Assembly: GCA_946886475.1 (NCBI GenBank)
Contig: CAMPIQ010000010.1
Span: 1 to 50,663, forward strand
DNA length: 50,663 bases
Origin: an uncultured Chitinophagales bacterium
GTDB taxonomy: Bacteria > Bacteroidota > Bacteroidia > Chitinophagales > Chitinophagaceae
Reading direction: 5' to 3'
In this document: positions 18,301-28,139 of the stretch, one piece after another
How the letters are laid out: each line of letters begins with the position of its first letter
Position numbering within the stretch: the first letter of the stretch is position 1
Program-made: the position numbers and the translations under genes
The notes under the pieces: model-generated
Seen by the model: only the letters and a program-made list of their open reading frames with translations
Database searches by the model: none
What the model was told of the DNA's origin: nothing

Positions 18301-20702
18301 CCTTCATCAATTCAGGTATTTCTTATTCAGGCACAAAAGCACTCACGCTTGATGCCAGCAGGTTTTATCCTTCAGGCAATACCAATTACCTCACAGGAAC
18401 ATTTAATCTGATCAATTATAATGTACTGGTCAATGATCTGCGCCTTGATTTCCAGTTCAACAACCATGGACAATTTCCACATGCCAGTAACAAGGTGTGG
18501 GTAAGGGGTAATGATGCACAATCTTGGATAGAGGTTTATGATCTCGACGATGAACAAAATAATGCCGGTTCTTATAAAAGATCTTCAAGCATTGAGCTGG
18601 GAGACATCCTTTCCGCCAACGGACAAAGCTTTGGTACAAGCTTCCAGGTAAGATGGGGACAATGGGGACAGATTGCAGCAACGGACAGATTAAACGCGGG
18701 TGGTTACAGCTTTGATGATGTACGCATCTACGAAGTGTTCAACGACCTCCAGATGATCAGTATTGATACACCGGTTACTGCCAGCTGTGCGCTTTCACCT
18801 GTTCAGCCGGTAAGGATATCGGTCCGTAACAGCGACAACAGCACCATTAATAATATTCCGGTAAAATACCGGGTGAACGGCGGATCATGGATCAGTGAAA
18901 ATATAGCAACTGTTGCAGCCAATGCAACGGTTCAATATACATTTACTGCAACTACTGATATGTCTGTGATAGGTACGTATACCATTGAAGCCATAGTTGA
19001 TTACGGTGCGGATAGTTTCCGGGATAATGATACGGTTTCAACCACCATCATCAATAGTGCAGTCATTTCATCCTTCCCATATCTTGAAGGTTTTGAAACA
19101 TCTGACGGATCGTGGTACACGGAAGGGAAAAATGCAAGCTGGGAACATGGTACTCCGGTATCCATCAGGATCAACGGAGCAGCCAATGGGGCAAAAGCCT
19201 GGAAAACAAGACTGGCAGGACATTACAGTGATAATGAATATTCTTATTTGTATTCACCCTGCTTCGATATCAGCGGCATGACCAGTCCAACACTTAGCTT
19301 CAGCATGGCACTCGACATTGAAGATTGCGGAACGGACCTTTGTGATGGGGCATGGATGGAATACTCGGAAGATGGCATTACCTGGACAAAGCTTGGCGCG
19401 GAAGGCCAGGGTACCAACTGGTATAATCAGGCGGCCTATCAATTATGGAGCGAACAGAATTTTACAAGATGGCATGTGGCCACCATTGATCTTCCTGCAG
19501 GAATTGAAAACCTGCGGCTCCGTTTTGTAATGGCATCTGATGCAGGTGTAAACAGAGAAGGTGTAGCTATTGATGACGTTCATATTTATGATAATCTGAA
19601 TGGTATTTATGATGGAGTAACGATGGGTGCGCCGGTTACGCAGGTTGTTTCTGGAAATAACTGGATTGATTTTACAACAGGTGGAAAATTACTGGCCTCC
19701 GTGCAACCTAATAACCAGGTAATGGGTGCAACCGGTGTACAGGCGTATATCAATACATCAGCCGTACGTTATACCACCTACCAGTATTATCACGACAGAA
19801 ACATCACCATCAAGCCCGCGAATACTTTATTGAGCGATTCGGTAACGGTACGTTTTTACTTTCTCGACACGGAAGTGGATACGCTGGTAAAAGCAACAGG
19901 TTGTACAGGATGCGCCAAACCTTCCTCTGCTTATGATCTTGGTATATCGAAATACAGTGATCCTGATGATAATTTTGAAAATGGAAATATTGGAGATAAC
20001 AACCAGGGCATGTGGAATTTTATTGAAGCCAATAATATCAGGATGGTGCCGTTTGACAAGGGGTATTATGCGGAATTCAGGGTGAAGGATTTTTCAGAGT
20101 TCTGGTTAAATAACGGAGGACTGAGCGGAAGTTCTGCCCTGCCGGTAAAGCTGCTTGATTTTACGGTACAAAAATCAGGTAATGATGCTGAACTGAAATG
20201 GAAAACAACGAATGAATCGGATATTCACCGCTATGAAATAGAAGTAGCAAGAGGAAATGAAGCTTTGCAAACGGCCAGCTTTCAAAAAATAGGGGAGGTG
20301 CAGGGGCAGGGCAATACGAGTGAGATCCGTAGTTATGAATTTACCGATGCGGAAATAAACAAAACAGGAGCGAGATATTACCGTTTAAAGATCATCAATC
20401 TTGATGGCAGTTTCTTTTATTCCCCCATGCGTTCGGTGGTGTTTGATGATTTGAAACTCTGGCAGGTTTACCCCAACCCGTCGTCGGGTAAGTTCAATCT
20501 CATTTATCAGGTAAATAATAATGAAATGCTGTATGCAAGAGTGATAGATGCCAGGGGAAGATTGGTGAAAGAATACAGCGTTACCGGAAGCGGCTTCCAG
20601 CAAAAAATGGAAATTGATCTTTCAATGCTGTCCAACGGAATTTATATGTTACAGGTTAAAGCCGGAGGTAAAACCAACAGCTTTAAATTGTATAAGGAAT
20701 AA
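15345..20702 (+). CDS. Giant modular subtilisin-family (S8) protein with Fn3, CARDB-like and T9SS sorting domains
   Basis: A 1785-residue exported protein. I choose ATG 15345 because it opens directly into a signal peptide (MKLNRPLILAVLLFFYQALSAQ); an in-frame TTG at 15306 would add 13 residues. The S8 domain (about 230-510) has Asp243 in VGVGDNAD, His272 in GHGHHVTG, Asn in FSAGNSG and Ser440 in NGTSMSSPAVAGG, so the triad is present though the Asp and His motifs differ from the common DTG and HGTHVAG forms. It is followed by a beta-sandwich, an Fn3-like domain (about 731-818), two CARDB-like domains (824-932 and 1135-1235), each followed by a jelly-roll/MAM-like module, a further beta-rich stretch, the LPVKLLDFTVQKSG linker common in T9SS cargo and a canonical sorting domain (YPNPSSGKF, LSNGIYMLQV) in the last 80 residues. 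It stands alone and ends before a bidirectional terminator. Protease or adhesin with protease domain; substrate unknown. Confidence 0.92.
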   Translation: MKLNRPLILAVLLFFYQALSAQGKHELLLNSGSVTTEMNITRHFVDSFNNQFSDVSFLVIQFETIPTEETRKLLSAYGIELLEYIPHNAYTASISSRLDLNNLQIAKARSIIQLSPRQKMESRLQSGSVPAWASKTSGTADVWISYPKTFSTLDIIKKLQNISIDVMSSLHAKYRILHLRIAINRLSELASYPFIEFVQLAPNGDQVLLANSRAVSRASFLNASVANGGRGLNGEGVVVGVGDNADVQTHIDFSRRLINRAAMPVTSGHGHHVTGIVAGAGNGNEMYRGYAPKATIVSQAFSGIIFNSETYVNDYGMMVANNSYGDNIECAYFGTYDLYSRLLDEMAFDLPYLQHVFSAGNSGTATCSPFLPNYHNVLGGYQSAKNVLTVGSTNDSGAISGFSSRGPVKDGRTKPEVVAMGTLVASTWSSNLYGYNNGTSMSSPAVAGGLALLIQRYRQLNGGADPKNGLMKAILSNGGYDRGNPGPDYQYGFGWMNLLRSIEMIENDHYFNATIANSSTNNHNITVPANTARLKVMLYWNDPAASPLSALTLVNDLDLEVLDPSMSVVLPMIPDSTNANLNQPATNGVDRLNNMEQVVINNPASGSYTIRVKGTSVTQNPSQEYFAVFDVVPVQLKITSPAGGEAWHPSTNSLEMMKVSWEAHGYSSGTVTIEFSSNNGGSWNTIATGVNINRMVYTMFVPNVVTDQALIRITKEGTGETTVCNPFTIIGRPVVSLASVQCESYININWTAVAGVTDYAVMMLKGEEMEAVAYTTATSYSFSGLSKDSIYWFTVMPRINGKGGKRAPAISRQPNTGTCAGAVSDNDLKIDAVLAPVSGRLFSSSQLSATTALSVRIKNLDDATVNNFDLKYSINGGAFIMENVATAVNAGATYVHNFAATADLSATGNYNIVFVVKNTTSDAVSSNDTAMVLVKHLNNQPLDLTTAFMDDMEATPEASFEKDTIGITGADRYDFSRSTVYGRLRTFINSGISYSGTKALTLDASRFYPSGNTNYLTGTFNLINYNVLVNDLRLDFQFNNHGQFPHASNKVWVRGNDAQSWIEVYDLDDEQNNAGSYKRSSSIELGDILSANGQSFGTSFQVRWGQWGQIAATDRLNAGGYSFDDVRIYEVFNDLQMISIDTPVTASCALSPVQPVRISVRNSDNSTINNIPVKYRVNGGSWISENIATVAANATVQYTFTATTDMSVIGTYTIEAIVDYGADSFRDNDTVSTTIINSAVISSFPYLEGFETSDGSWYTEGKNASWEHGTPVSIRINGAANGAKAWKTRLAGHYSDNEYSYLYSPCFDISGMTSPTLSFSMALDIEDCGTDLCDGAWMEYSEDGITWTKLGAEGQGTNWYNQAAYQLWSEQNFTRWHVATIDLPAGIENLRLRFVMASDAGVNREGVAIDDVHIYDNLNGIYDGVTMGAPVTQVVSGNNWIDFTTGGKLLASVQPNNQVMGATGVQAYINTSAVRYTTYQYYHDRNITIKPANTLLSDSVTVRFYFLDTEVDTLVKATGCTGCAKPSSAYDLGISKYSDPDDNFENGNIGDNNQGMWNFIEANNIRMVPFDKGYYAEFRVKDFSEFWLNNGGLSGSSALPVKLLDFTVQKSGNDAELKWKTTNESDIHRYEIEVARGNEALQTASFQKIGEVQGQGNTSEIRSYEFTDAEINKTGARYYRLKIINLDGSFFYSPMRSVVFDDLKLWQVYPNPSSGKFNLIYQVNNNEMLYARVIDARGRLVKEYSVTGSGFQQKMEIDLSMLSNGIYMLQVKAGGKTNSFKLYKE

Positions 20703-20929
20703 ATTGTTGTTTGAGGTTGGATTTGCAATTAAGCAAATCCATGGATATACCGGGATTGGACTGATAGCAATACATACCTGGTTTCATCTTATGGGAAATA
20801 TGAAATTAACAGTTATTCAGTATGCTTTTTAGAAAGATTAATGAATGACTGTTCTTCATTCCAATGCGCTTTGAAATAAAGCGCATTAAATTGACCCGGT
20901 AATCCATTTTAGCGAATAGACTAAACTAC

Positions 20930-20960
20930 AAAAGCTGTCCGCCTCAGGGGGACAGCTTTT
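20930..20960. terminator. Bidirectional rho-independent terminator between convergent genes
   Basis: A perfect 11-bp stem (AAAAGCTGTCC / GGACAGCTTTT, nine-base loop) with A and T flanks on both sides, 18 bases past the stop of the 68-residue minus-strand gene and about 230 bases past the giant protease gene. It can serve both. The stretch from 20703 to here shows no gene. Confidence 0.85.
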
Positions 20961-20978
20961 GCCTTATGAATAGAGAAG

Positions 20979-21185
20979 TTATTCCCAGCCTTTTTTCGCG
21001 ATGCCTGCTTCTATGGCAGCCAGTGCTTTTTGTTCATTACAAAGGGTTGTGAGCTTATTGCCTTTCCCATCGTTTCCCTGCACCATGTAAGCGCCTTTTG
21101 CGGTCTTGGTGATCACTGCATCCTTGATAGGAACATTCTTTTCTTTAGTTTTTACGTTATAAGCGGTAAGCTGAACGTCTGCCAT
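20979..21185 (-). CDS. Small conserved-looking protein of unknown function
   Basis: A 68-residue soluble protein without signal peptide or membrane segment, starting MADVQLTAYNVKTKEKNVPIKDAVI. It is Lys-rich, with one cysteine (TTLCNEQ) and a C-terminal helix (KALAAIEAGIAKKGWE). The N-terminal half reads as two or three beta strands (VQLTAYNVKT, DAVITKTAKGAYMVQGND), the second half as a helix. I do not recognise the family. The strong adjacent terminator and clean codon use argue that it is a real monocistronic gene; its size and charge would fit a nucleic-acid- or protein-binding accessory, but that is speculation. Confidence 0.65.
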   Translation of the reverse strand: MADVQLTAYNVKTKEKNVPIKDAVITKTAKGAYMVQGNDGKGNKLTTLCNEQKALAAIEAGIAKKGWE

Positions 21186-21320
21186 ATGATTGAGGTTTTA
21201 GGGTTGAGTAATGAATAAATCTACACTATTTCGGCAAAACAAAGGCCAAATCGCTCAAAATAAAAGAAAAGGGAAATTTGATCGTTAGCTTTTGGCCGGT
21301 GACCATTGGCTGGCGGGCCT

Positions 21321-21890
21321 TCAATTCATTCTGGAAATCCCTATAAGCACATTCCAGGAATCCACCCCTCCGTTCGGATCTTTAAGTCCGGCATTGGAGA
21401 TATGTCTCCATCTCATTTGAAAATTTAAAAACAGCGCTTTTTTTTCGAGGCTTTTCAAAAAACCAAGCGCGGCATTGTCGGAAAAAATAAATCCTTTGGC
21501 TTGCCTTTTTACATCTGCGGTTATAAAATGGGGACCTGAGCCAAGCATTTGGTAGAAATAAAGCCCATTATTGATCTTCCAGTAAGTACGTATGCCGAGG
21601 TTGGTTCCAAATTCAATATCCCATGGCCTGTTAGTTCTGACCGGGTTTACCTGGGGTTCAAAATACCAGGCAGCAAAGAATTTCTTTTTGGGATATTTTC
21701 TGAACGACCATGAAAAATCACCAGCCAGGTAAATGATCCTGTAATTGGTTTCCTTATTAACAGCTTTGCCATATCCGGTGAGAAAGCCTTTTGTGTGGAA
21801 ACGTTCCGGCTTTGGGTCATCCTGTGCTATTCCCTTTTTTACCAACAGACCCATGAGTATTATCAGCAGTATCCTTTGTATTATTTTCAT
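21321..21890 (-). CDS. PagL-like lipid A 3-O-deacylase / acyloxyacyl hydrolase family protein
   Basis: A 189-residue outer-membrane barrel candidate with a signal peptide (MKIIQRILLIILMGLLVKKGIAQ). PagL enzymes remove the 3-O-linked acyl chain of lipid A at the outer membrane. The family signature near the C-terminus is present: RHISNAGLKDPNGGVDSWN, giving His163 and Ser165 in the H-x-S-N arrangement. The catalytic acid, a Glu twelve residues after the Ser in the characterised Pseudomonas enzyme, is an Asp here (Asp177). Length and alternating strands (FEPQVNPVRTNRPWDIEFGTNLGIRTYW) fit an eight-stranded barrel. The gene starts five bases after the stop of the aldo/keto reductase, so they share a transcript. 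Family assignment is fairly sure; activity is not. Confidence 0.7.
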   Translation of the reverse strand: MKIIQRILLIILMGLLVKKGIAQDDPKPERFHTKGFLTGYGKAVNKETNYRIIYLAGDFSWSFRKYPKKKFFAAWYFEPQVNPVRTNRPWDIEFGTNLGIRTYWKINNGLYFYQMLGSGPHFITADVKRQAKGFIFSDNAALGFLKSLEKKALFLNFQMRWRHISNAGLKDPNGGVDSWNVLIGISRMN

Positions 21891-21895
21891 AGGAA

Positions 21896-22894
21896 TTATT
21901 CAATGATGTTTTCTATTTTTTTTAATTCTTCCGGTGTAAAACTATCATTATTCAAACATTGTAATGAATCCTTTATGTGATCGGGTTTGCTGGCGCCGAT
22001 TACAATTGAAGTGATCCGCGGGTCTTTCAACACCCAGGCCAGCGACATTTGGGCCAGCGTTTGTTTTCTTGTTAGAGCCAATTCATTAAGCGCATGAACT
22101 TTCTTAAGGATCTCTTCTGATATATGACCTGCTTCCAATGCACCATTTCCCCTTCCGCTTGCGGCTCTGGAATCTACCGGTATACCATTGAGATATTTAT
22201 TGGTAAGCACACCCTGGGCCAGGGAAGAAAAAGCAATGCATCCTACTCCGTTTTTTTCCAGTACATCTAACAAGCCATCTTCCACCCACCTGTTAAGCAG
22301 GGAATATCTTGGCTGATGGATCAGGACTGGCGTTCCCAGTGAATGGGCAACTTCAAAGGCTTTTTTACTTTCTTCTGCAGAATAACTGGAAATGCCTATG
22401 TATAAGGCCTTACCCTGACGTACCATCAGGTCAAGTGTTTTCATGGTTTCTTCAACAGGTGTGTTGGGATCGGGACGATGATGATAAAAAATATCCACAT
22501 AATCCAGTCCCATTCTCTTAAGGCTTTGGTCCAGACTGGCAACAAGATATTTTTTGGATCCCCAGTCGCCATATGGACCGGGCCACATGGGCCATCCTGC
22601 TTTTGTAGAAATAATGATCTCATCCCTGTAACCTGCGAGGTCCTGTTTTAAGATCTTTCCAAATACTTCTTCAGCTCCTCCCGGTGGCGGACCATAATTA
22701 TTAGCCAGGTCAAAATGTGTAATGCCCCGGTCAAATGCAGTATGGACCATGGTTCTGCAGTTTTCAAAATCGTCTGACATGCCGAAGTTGTGCCATAAGC
22801 CAAGTGAAAGAGCAGGCAACATGAGACCGCTGTTTCCGCAACGTCTGTAGGGCATGCTGTTATATCGGTCTGAATTTGGTAGATAAGAGTTCAT
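21896..22894 (-). CDS. Aldo/keto reductase, YghZ/Gpr-like
   Basis: A 332-residue cytosolic NADPH-dependent carbonyl reductase with a TIM-barrel fold. The catalytic tetrad is visible: Asp62 (HFDLANNYG), Tyr67 (ANNYGPPPGGAEE), Lys98 (STKAGW) and His139 (YHHRPDP). The N-terminal YRRCGNSGLMLPALSLGLWHNFG and the GPPPGGAEE insert are characteristic of the E. coli YghZ group, which reduces L-glyceraldehyde 3-phosphate and methylglyoxal and resembles potassium-channel beta subunits. The C-terminal IVIGASKPDHIKDSL is the phosphate-binding part for NADPH. It precedes the PagL-like gene by five bases on the same strand and is divergent from the PH-like membrane gene at 22937. The physiological substrate is not shown by the sequence. 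Confidence 0.92.
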   Translation of the reverse strand: MNSYLPNSDRYNSMPYRRCGNSGLMLPALSLGLWHNFGMSDDFENCRTMVHTAFDRGITHFDLANNYGPPPGGAEEVFGKILKQDLAGYRDEIIISTKAGWPMWPGPYGDWGSKKYLVASLDQSLKRMGLDYVDIFYHHRPDPNTPVEETMKTLDLMVRQGKALYIGISSYSAEESKKAFEVAHSLGTPVLIHQPRYSLLNRWVEDGLLDVLEKNGVGCIAFSSLAQGVLTNKYLNGIPVDSRAASGRGNGALEAGHISEEILKKVHALNELALTRKQTLAQMSLAWVLKDPRITSIVIGASKPDHIKDSLQCLNNDSFTPEELKKIENIIE

Positions 22895-22936
22895 TGGATA
22901 AAACTAATCGAACTAAACCTTAAGAATTCAAATTGG

Positions 22937-23350
22937 ATGAAGAAGAAAAGATTGTATACAAAATTTCACCAGATCATGGATTATGCCCTGCCACTTGTGG
23001 TATTGCTGATCGTATTCCGGCCCTCCCTTCCCTTAGCTGCAAAGTTATTGCTGGGTACAATGGTTTTATTATCATTATTGGTTACCATTAAAACTTACAG
23101 GGTAAGTATAGACGGGCATAATCTATATGTAAATAATCTTTTCATCAGAAAAACGATCGCGCTCTCCGGTATCAGAAAAATTGAACCCGCACCATTTTAT
23201 TACGGGGCCACATCCGGAAGGGTTTCCGAAAAAGGCTACAGGATCATTTATGAAAATGAAAATCTTACCAGGAAGGTAATTGTTCTCATCAGCAGGAACA
23301 AAGAAGCGCAGGTAACCTGGGAACATGTAAAAAATAAGATCAATAAATAA
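22937..23350 (+). CDS. Small membrane protein with bacterial PH-like domain
   Basis: A 137-residue protein with two membrane segments (about 15-30, ALPLVVLLIVF, and 35-53, AAKLLLGTMVLLSLLV) and a cytosolic C-terminal beta domain (TYRVSIDGHNLYVNNLFIRKTIALSGIRKIEP) that looks like a bacterial pleckstrin-homology-like domain, as in YdbT or DUF304-type proteins. No enzymatic residues are seen. It is divergent from the aldo/keto reductase and followed 112 bases later by the CarboxypepD_reg-like gene on the same strand. Function unknown; the domain name is a judgement from pattern, not a search. Confidence 0.6.
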   Translation: MKKKRLYTKFHQIMDYALPLVVLLIVFRPSLPLAAKLLLGTMVLLSLLVTIKTYRVSIDGHNLYVNNLFIRKTIALSGIRKIEPAPFYYGATSGRVSEKGYRIIYENENLTRKVIVLISRNKEAQVTWEHVKNKINK

Positions 23351-23462
23351 TGTTGGCTCCTGGCTTTGCATTCAGGTGGCGGGCTTTTTCAATTGCACGG
23401 CTTATCTCATTTTTCAGCCCTTATAGCCATAATGTTTATATTGTTCCGGCATATCCATTGTT

Positions 23463-24656
23463 ATGAAGCTTTTATTTATTGTTTTTATTTTTCTCCTGCC
23501 TGTATTTGCCTATGCACAGAACATCCTGAAAGGAATTGTAACAGATGAAAATGATCTTCCCATTCCTGATGCCAGCGTATTTCTTAGCAATACCTCAGTA
23601 GGAACCAAAGCAGATAGCAGGGGCAATTTTCAATTACGCATTCCCAATGGACGATTTGATCTTATTGTATCATCTATTGGTTTTCAGATATCTCAGCAAA
23701 ATATCAGTTCAGCTGAACTTCCTCCGCTGCTTCACATAAAAATGAAAGTCAAAACTGAAGAACTCGAAAACCTGATAATAGAACCTTTCGAAAAAAATGG
23801 CTGGGAAAAATGGGGGTTATTCTTTACGCAAAATTTTATAGGTACCACCGGGCAGGCCTCAGACTGCCGTATCATAAATAAAGATGCGATCAGGTTCAGG
23901 TATTCAAAAACTAAAAATGAACTGGTTGCCGTTGCAACCGAACCGTTAGTGATACAAAACAAGGCCCTTGGATACACGATAACAATAGAACTTGAAAGTT
24001 TCAGGTATGAATTCAATACGCGCTATCTCATTTACATTGGATACCCCTATTTTGAAGAAATGAAAGGATCTGCCTCCAAAATGAGAAAATGGAAAAAAGA
24101 AAGAAATGAAGCTTATTATGGTTCCATCATGCACTTCATGAGAAGTTTGTATCGTAACAGGCTGATTGAAGAAGGATTTGAAATAAGGCGTCTTCATAAA
24201 TTTCCTAATACTGAAAAACAAAGAGTAAAAGCAATTTATGCCGGTAATACCAAAAGGACCCCCGGGGGTATTTTTGTTTCAGGCAGAATAAATAGCGACA
24301 GTGCTGATTATTATGAAAAGATCCTTAAGCAGCCGGATGTATTCAGGATGATAGGAAAGGATAAACTCCCTGGCGACAGCATTGCCTATGCCATTGATCC
24401 TGTTAAAGCGGGTCTTGAATTTACCAACTACCTGCTTATAATCTATAATAAACTGGCACCAAAGGAATACAGGATGCAATATCCTGAAAGCAGTACATCA
24501 ATGATGTCCGATATCACGCTTGTAAATGGAAACCCTTTACAGGTGGAGGTGAATGGCAATTATTATGATCCCAGTGAAATGCTAAGCAGCGGATACTGGG
24601 CCTGGTCGGAAAAGATCTCCCTGTTGTTGCCCTATGAATTTAAACCATCCGGATAA
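23463..24656 (+). CDS. Secreted protein with carboxypeptidase-like regulatory domain
   Basis: A 397-residue exported protein. A signal peptide (MKLLFIVFIFLLPVFAYAQ) is followed directly by the CarboxypepD_reg-like beta sandwich (ILKGIVTDENDLPIPDASVFLSNTSVGTKADSRGNFQLRIPNG, residues 20-65), as at the start of TonB-dependent receptors, but there is no plug or barrel after it. The rest (about 100-397) is a mixed domain found with this sandwich in Bacteroidota: NGWEKWGLFFTQNFIGTT and FRYEFNTRYLIYIGYPYFEEM are its recognisable parts. No catalytic motif is evident. Probably periplasmic or at the outer membrane. It converges on gyrB with a 39-base spacer. Confidence 0.8.
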   Translation: MKLLFIVFIFLLPVFAYAQNILKGIVTDENDLPIPDASVFLSNTSVGTKADSRGNFQLRIPNGRFDLIVSSIGFQISQQNISSAELPPLLHIKMKVKTEELENLIIEPFEKNGWEKWGLFFTQNFIGTTGQASDCRIINKDAIRFRYSKTKNELVAVATEPLVIQNKALGYTITIELESFRYEFNTRYLIYIGYPYFEEMKGSASKMRKWKKERNEAYYGSIMHFMRSLYRNRLIEEGFEIRRLHKFPNTEKQRVKAIYAGNTKRTPGGIFVSGRINSDSADYYEKILKQPDVFRMIGKDKLPGDSIAYAIDPVKAGLEFTNYLLIIYNKLAPKEYRMQYPESSTSMMSDITLVNGNPLQVEVNGNYYDPSEMLSSGYWAWSEKISLLLPYEFKPSG

Positions 24657-24695
24657 CAGGCCTGAAGCCAACGGCCATCAGCCGGTCACCTTTTC

Positions 24696-26810
<2,115 letters not shown>

Positions 26811-26972
26811 TTAACCGGTGCACAGGTGATTTCTTAGGAGAACCGGAAGCCTGCATCGATCATTTTTCCAATGCCGGAAAGCCGGTGAGTAATTATTTAC
26901 GGTTTCTAAACCCGGTCTCAAAAAATGAAGTTTCAGACGATCGCTTTTCCGGCATTCTGCTTCTTCACGGAT

Positions 26973-26997
26973 AAAAAAAATCCGCCACCGGGCGGAT
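26973..26997 (-). terminator. Rho-independent terminator of lpxD
   Basis: Seven-bp stem ATCCGCC / GGCGGAT with a four-base loop, followed on the minus strand by a run of T residues; it begins 24 bases past the lpxD stop. Confidence 0.9.
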
Positions 26998-27021
26998 CAG
27001 ATATTTCATGCAAAGCCCGGA

Positions 27022-28080
27022 CTAATACCCAACAGCTTTTTTCTCTGCCATCAGCTGCTTCACCAGTTCTTCCAGTTCATGCACTCTTTTTTCCAGTGAT
27101 GGAAGATTACGGAATACCGCCTGGCTTCTCAATGCACTTGTATAGTCGCCCGCAGGAGATCCGGTAACTGCACTATAAGGCTCTTTCATTGACTTACTTA
27201 CTCCGCTTTGCGCGTTGATCTTTGATCCGTCGGCAATCTGTATATGTCCAACCAGTCCTGCCTGTCCGCCTATCATTACATTTTTCCCGATCTTGGTCGA
27301 TCCTGAAACTCCGGCCTGCGCAGCAATTACGGTGCTTTCCCCTACTTCCACATTGTGCGCCACCTGTATCAGGTTATCCAGTTTAGCGCCCGACTTGATA
27401 CAGGTAGAACCCATGGTAGCACGGTCGATGGTGGTGTTGGCACCTATCTCAACATTTGATTCTATCAGAACGTTACCGATCTGGGGAACCTTTTTAAAGG
27501 AGCCGTCAGCCTGGGGTGCAAAGCCAAATCCATCCGACCCTATCACCGTTCCGGCATGTATGATCACCTGTTCGTGCAGGATGCAATCATGATAGATTTT
27601 TACACCCGGATGGATGATGCAATTCTCACCTATGCTAACATTGTCGCCAATAAAACAGTTTGGAAATATTTTAGTGTTCTTTCCGATTTTTACATTTTCA
27701 CCTATATAGGAAAAAGCACCAACAAAAACATCGCCTGAGATCCTGGCTGAAGGAGCAATGAAAGAAGGTTGCTGAATACCTTTCATTTGCTGGGTAGCCA
27801 TTTCCTGGTACTTGCTTAATATGAGGGCAAAAGCGGAATAAGCATCAGGCACCCTGATAAGTGTTGGTTTAACCTTTTCACGCAATTCATAGCTTTCATT
27901 GATTATGGCAATGGAAGCATTGGTTGAATATAGATAGTCTTCGTATCTGGGATTAGCAAGAAATGTAAGTTGTCCCGGTTCTGCCTCTTCGATCTTTCCA
28001 AAAGATGTTACGGCTGCATCGGCATTTCCCTCAATTTTCCCGTTAACTAATATTGAGATCTGGGCGGCGGTAAACTGCAT
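27022..28080 (-). CDS. lpxD: UDP-3-O-acylglucosamine N-acyltransferase
   Basis: Transfers a 3-hydroxyacyl chain from acyl carrier protein to UDP-3-O-acyl-glucosamine, the third committed step of lipid A synthesis, in the cytoplasm. The 352 residues have the family order: an N-terminal uridine-binding domain (GKIEEAEPGQLTFLANPRY at 28-46), a left-handed beta-helix of hexapeptide repeats from about 105 to 310 (I-G-x-N-x-x units), the catalytic His242 in IQVAHNVEVGES, and a C-terminal helix. lpxA, lpxC and fabZ are not adjacent in this window. A promoter box lies inside the end of the upstream HD-domain gene, and a terminator follows, so it may be transcribed alone as well as from upstream. Confidence 0.96.
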   Translation of the reverse strand: MQFTAAQISILVNGKIEGNADAAVTSFGKIEEAEPGQLTFLANPRYEDYLYSTNASIAIINESYELREKVKPTLIRVPDAYSAFALILSKYQEMATQQMKGIQQPSFIAPSARISGDVFVGAFSYIGENVKIGKNTKIFPNCFIGDNVSIGENCIIHPGVKIYHDCILHEQVIIHAGTVIGSDGFGFAPQADGSFKKVPQIGNVLIESNVEIGANTTIDRATMGSTCIKSGAKLDNLIQVAHNVEVGESTVIAAQAGVSGSTKIGKNVMIGGQAGLVGHIQIADGSKINAQSGVSKSMKEPYSAVTGSPAGDYTSALRSQAVFRNLPSLEKRVHELEELVKQLMAEKKAVGY

Positions 28081-28139
28081 AAAATTGATTGTACTTCAAT
28101 CGGTACCAGAATAATAACGGCTTGCGCCACCTTTTATTC

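Noticed and set aside
20614..20832. A 72-codon plus-strand frame over the end of the giant protease gene
   Set aside because: Most of it overlaps the conserved T9SS sorting domain in another frame; no start signal or family.
26925..27167. An 80-codon plus-strand frame from the gyrB-lpxD spacer into lpxD
   Set aside because: It runs through the lpxD terminator and then antisense to lpxD, with no recognisable domain.
27215..27592. A 125-codon plus-strand frame inside lpxD
   Set aside because: Its repeated Pro/Thr/Val pattern mirrors the hexapeptide repeats of lpxD read backwards.
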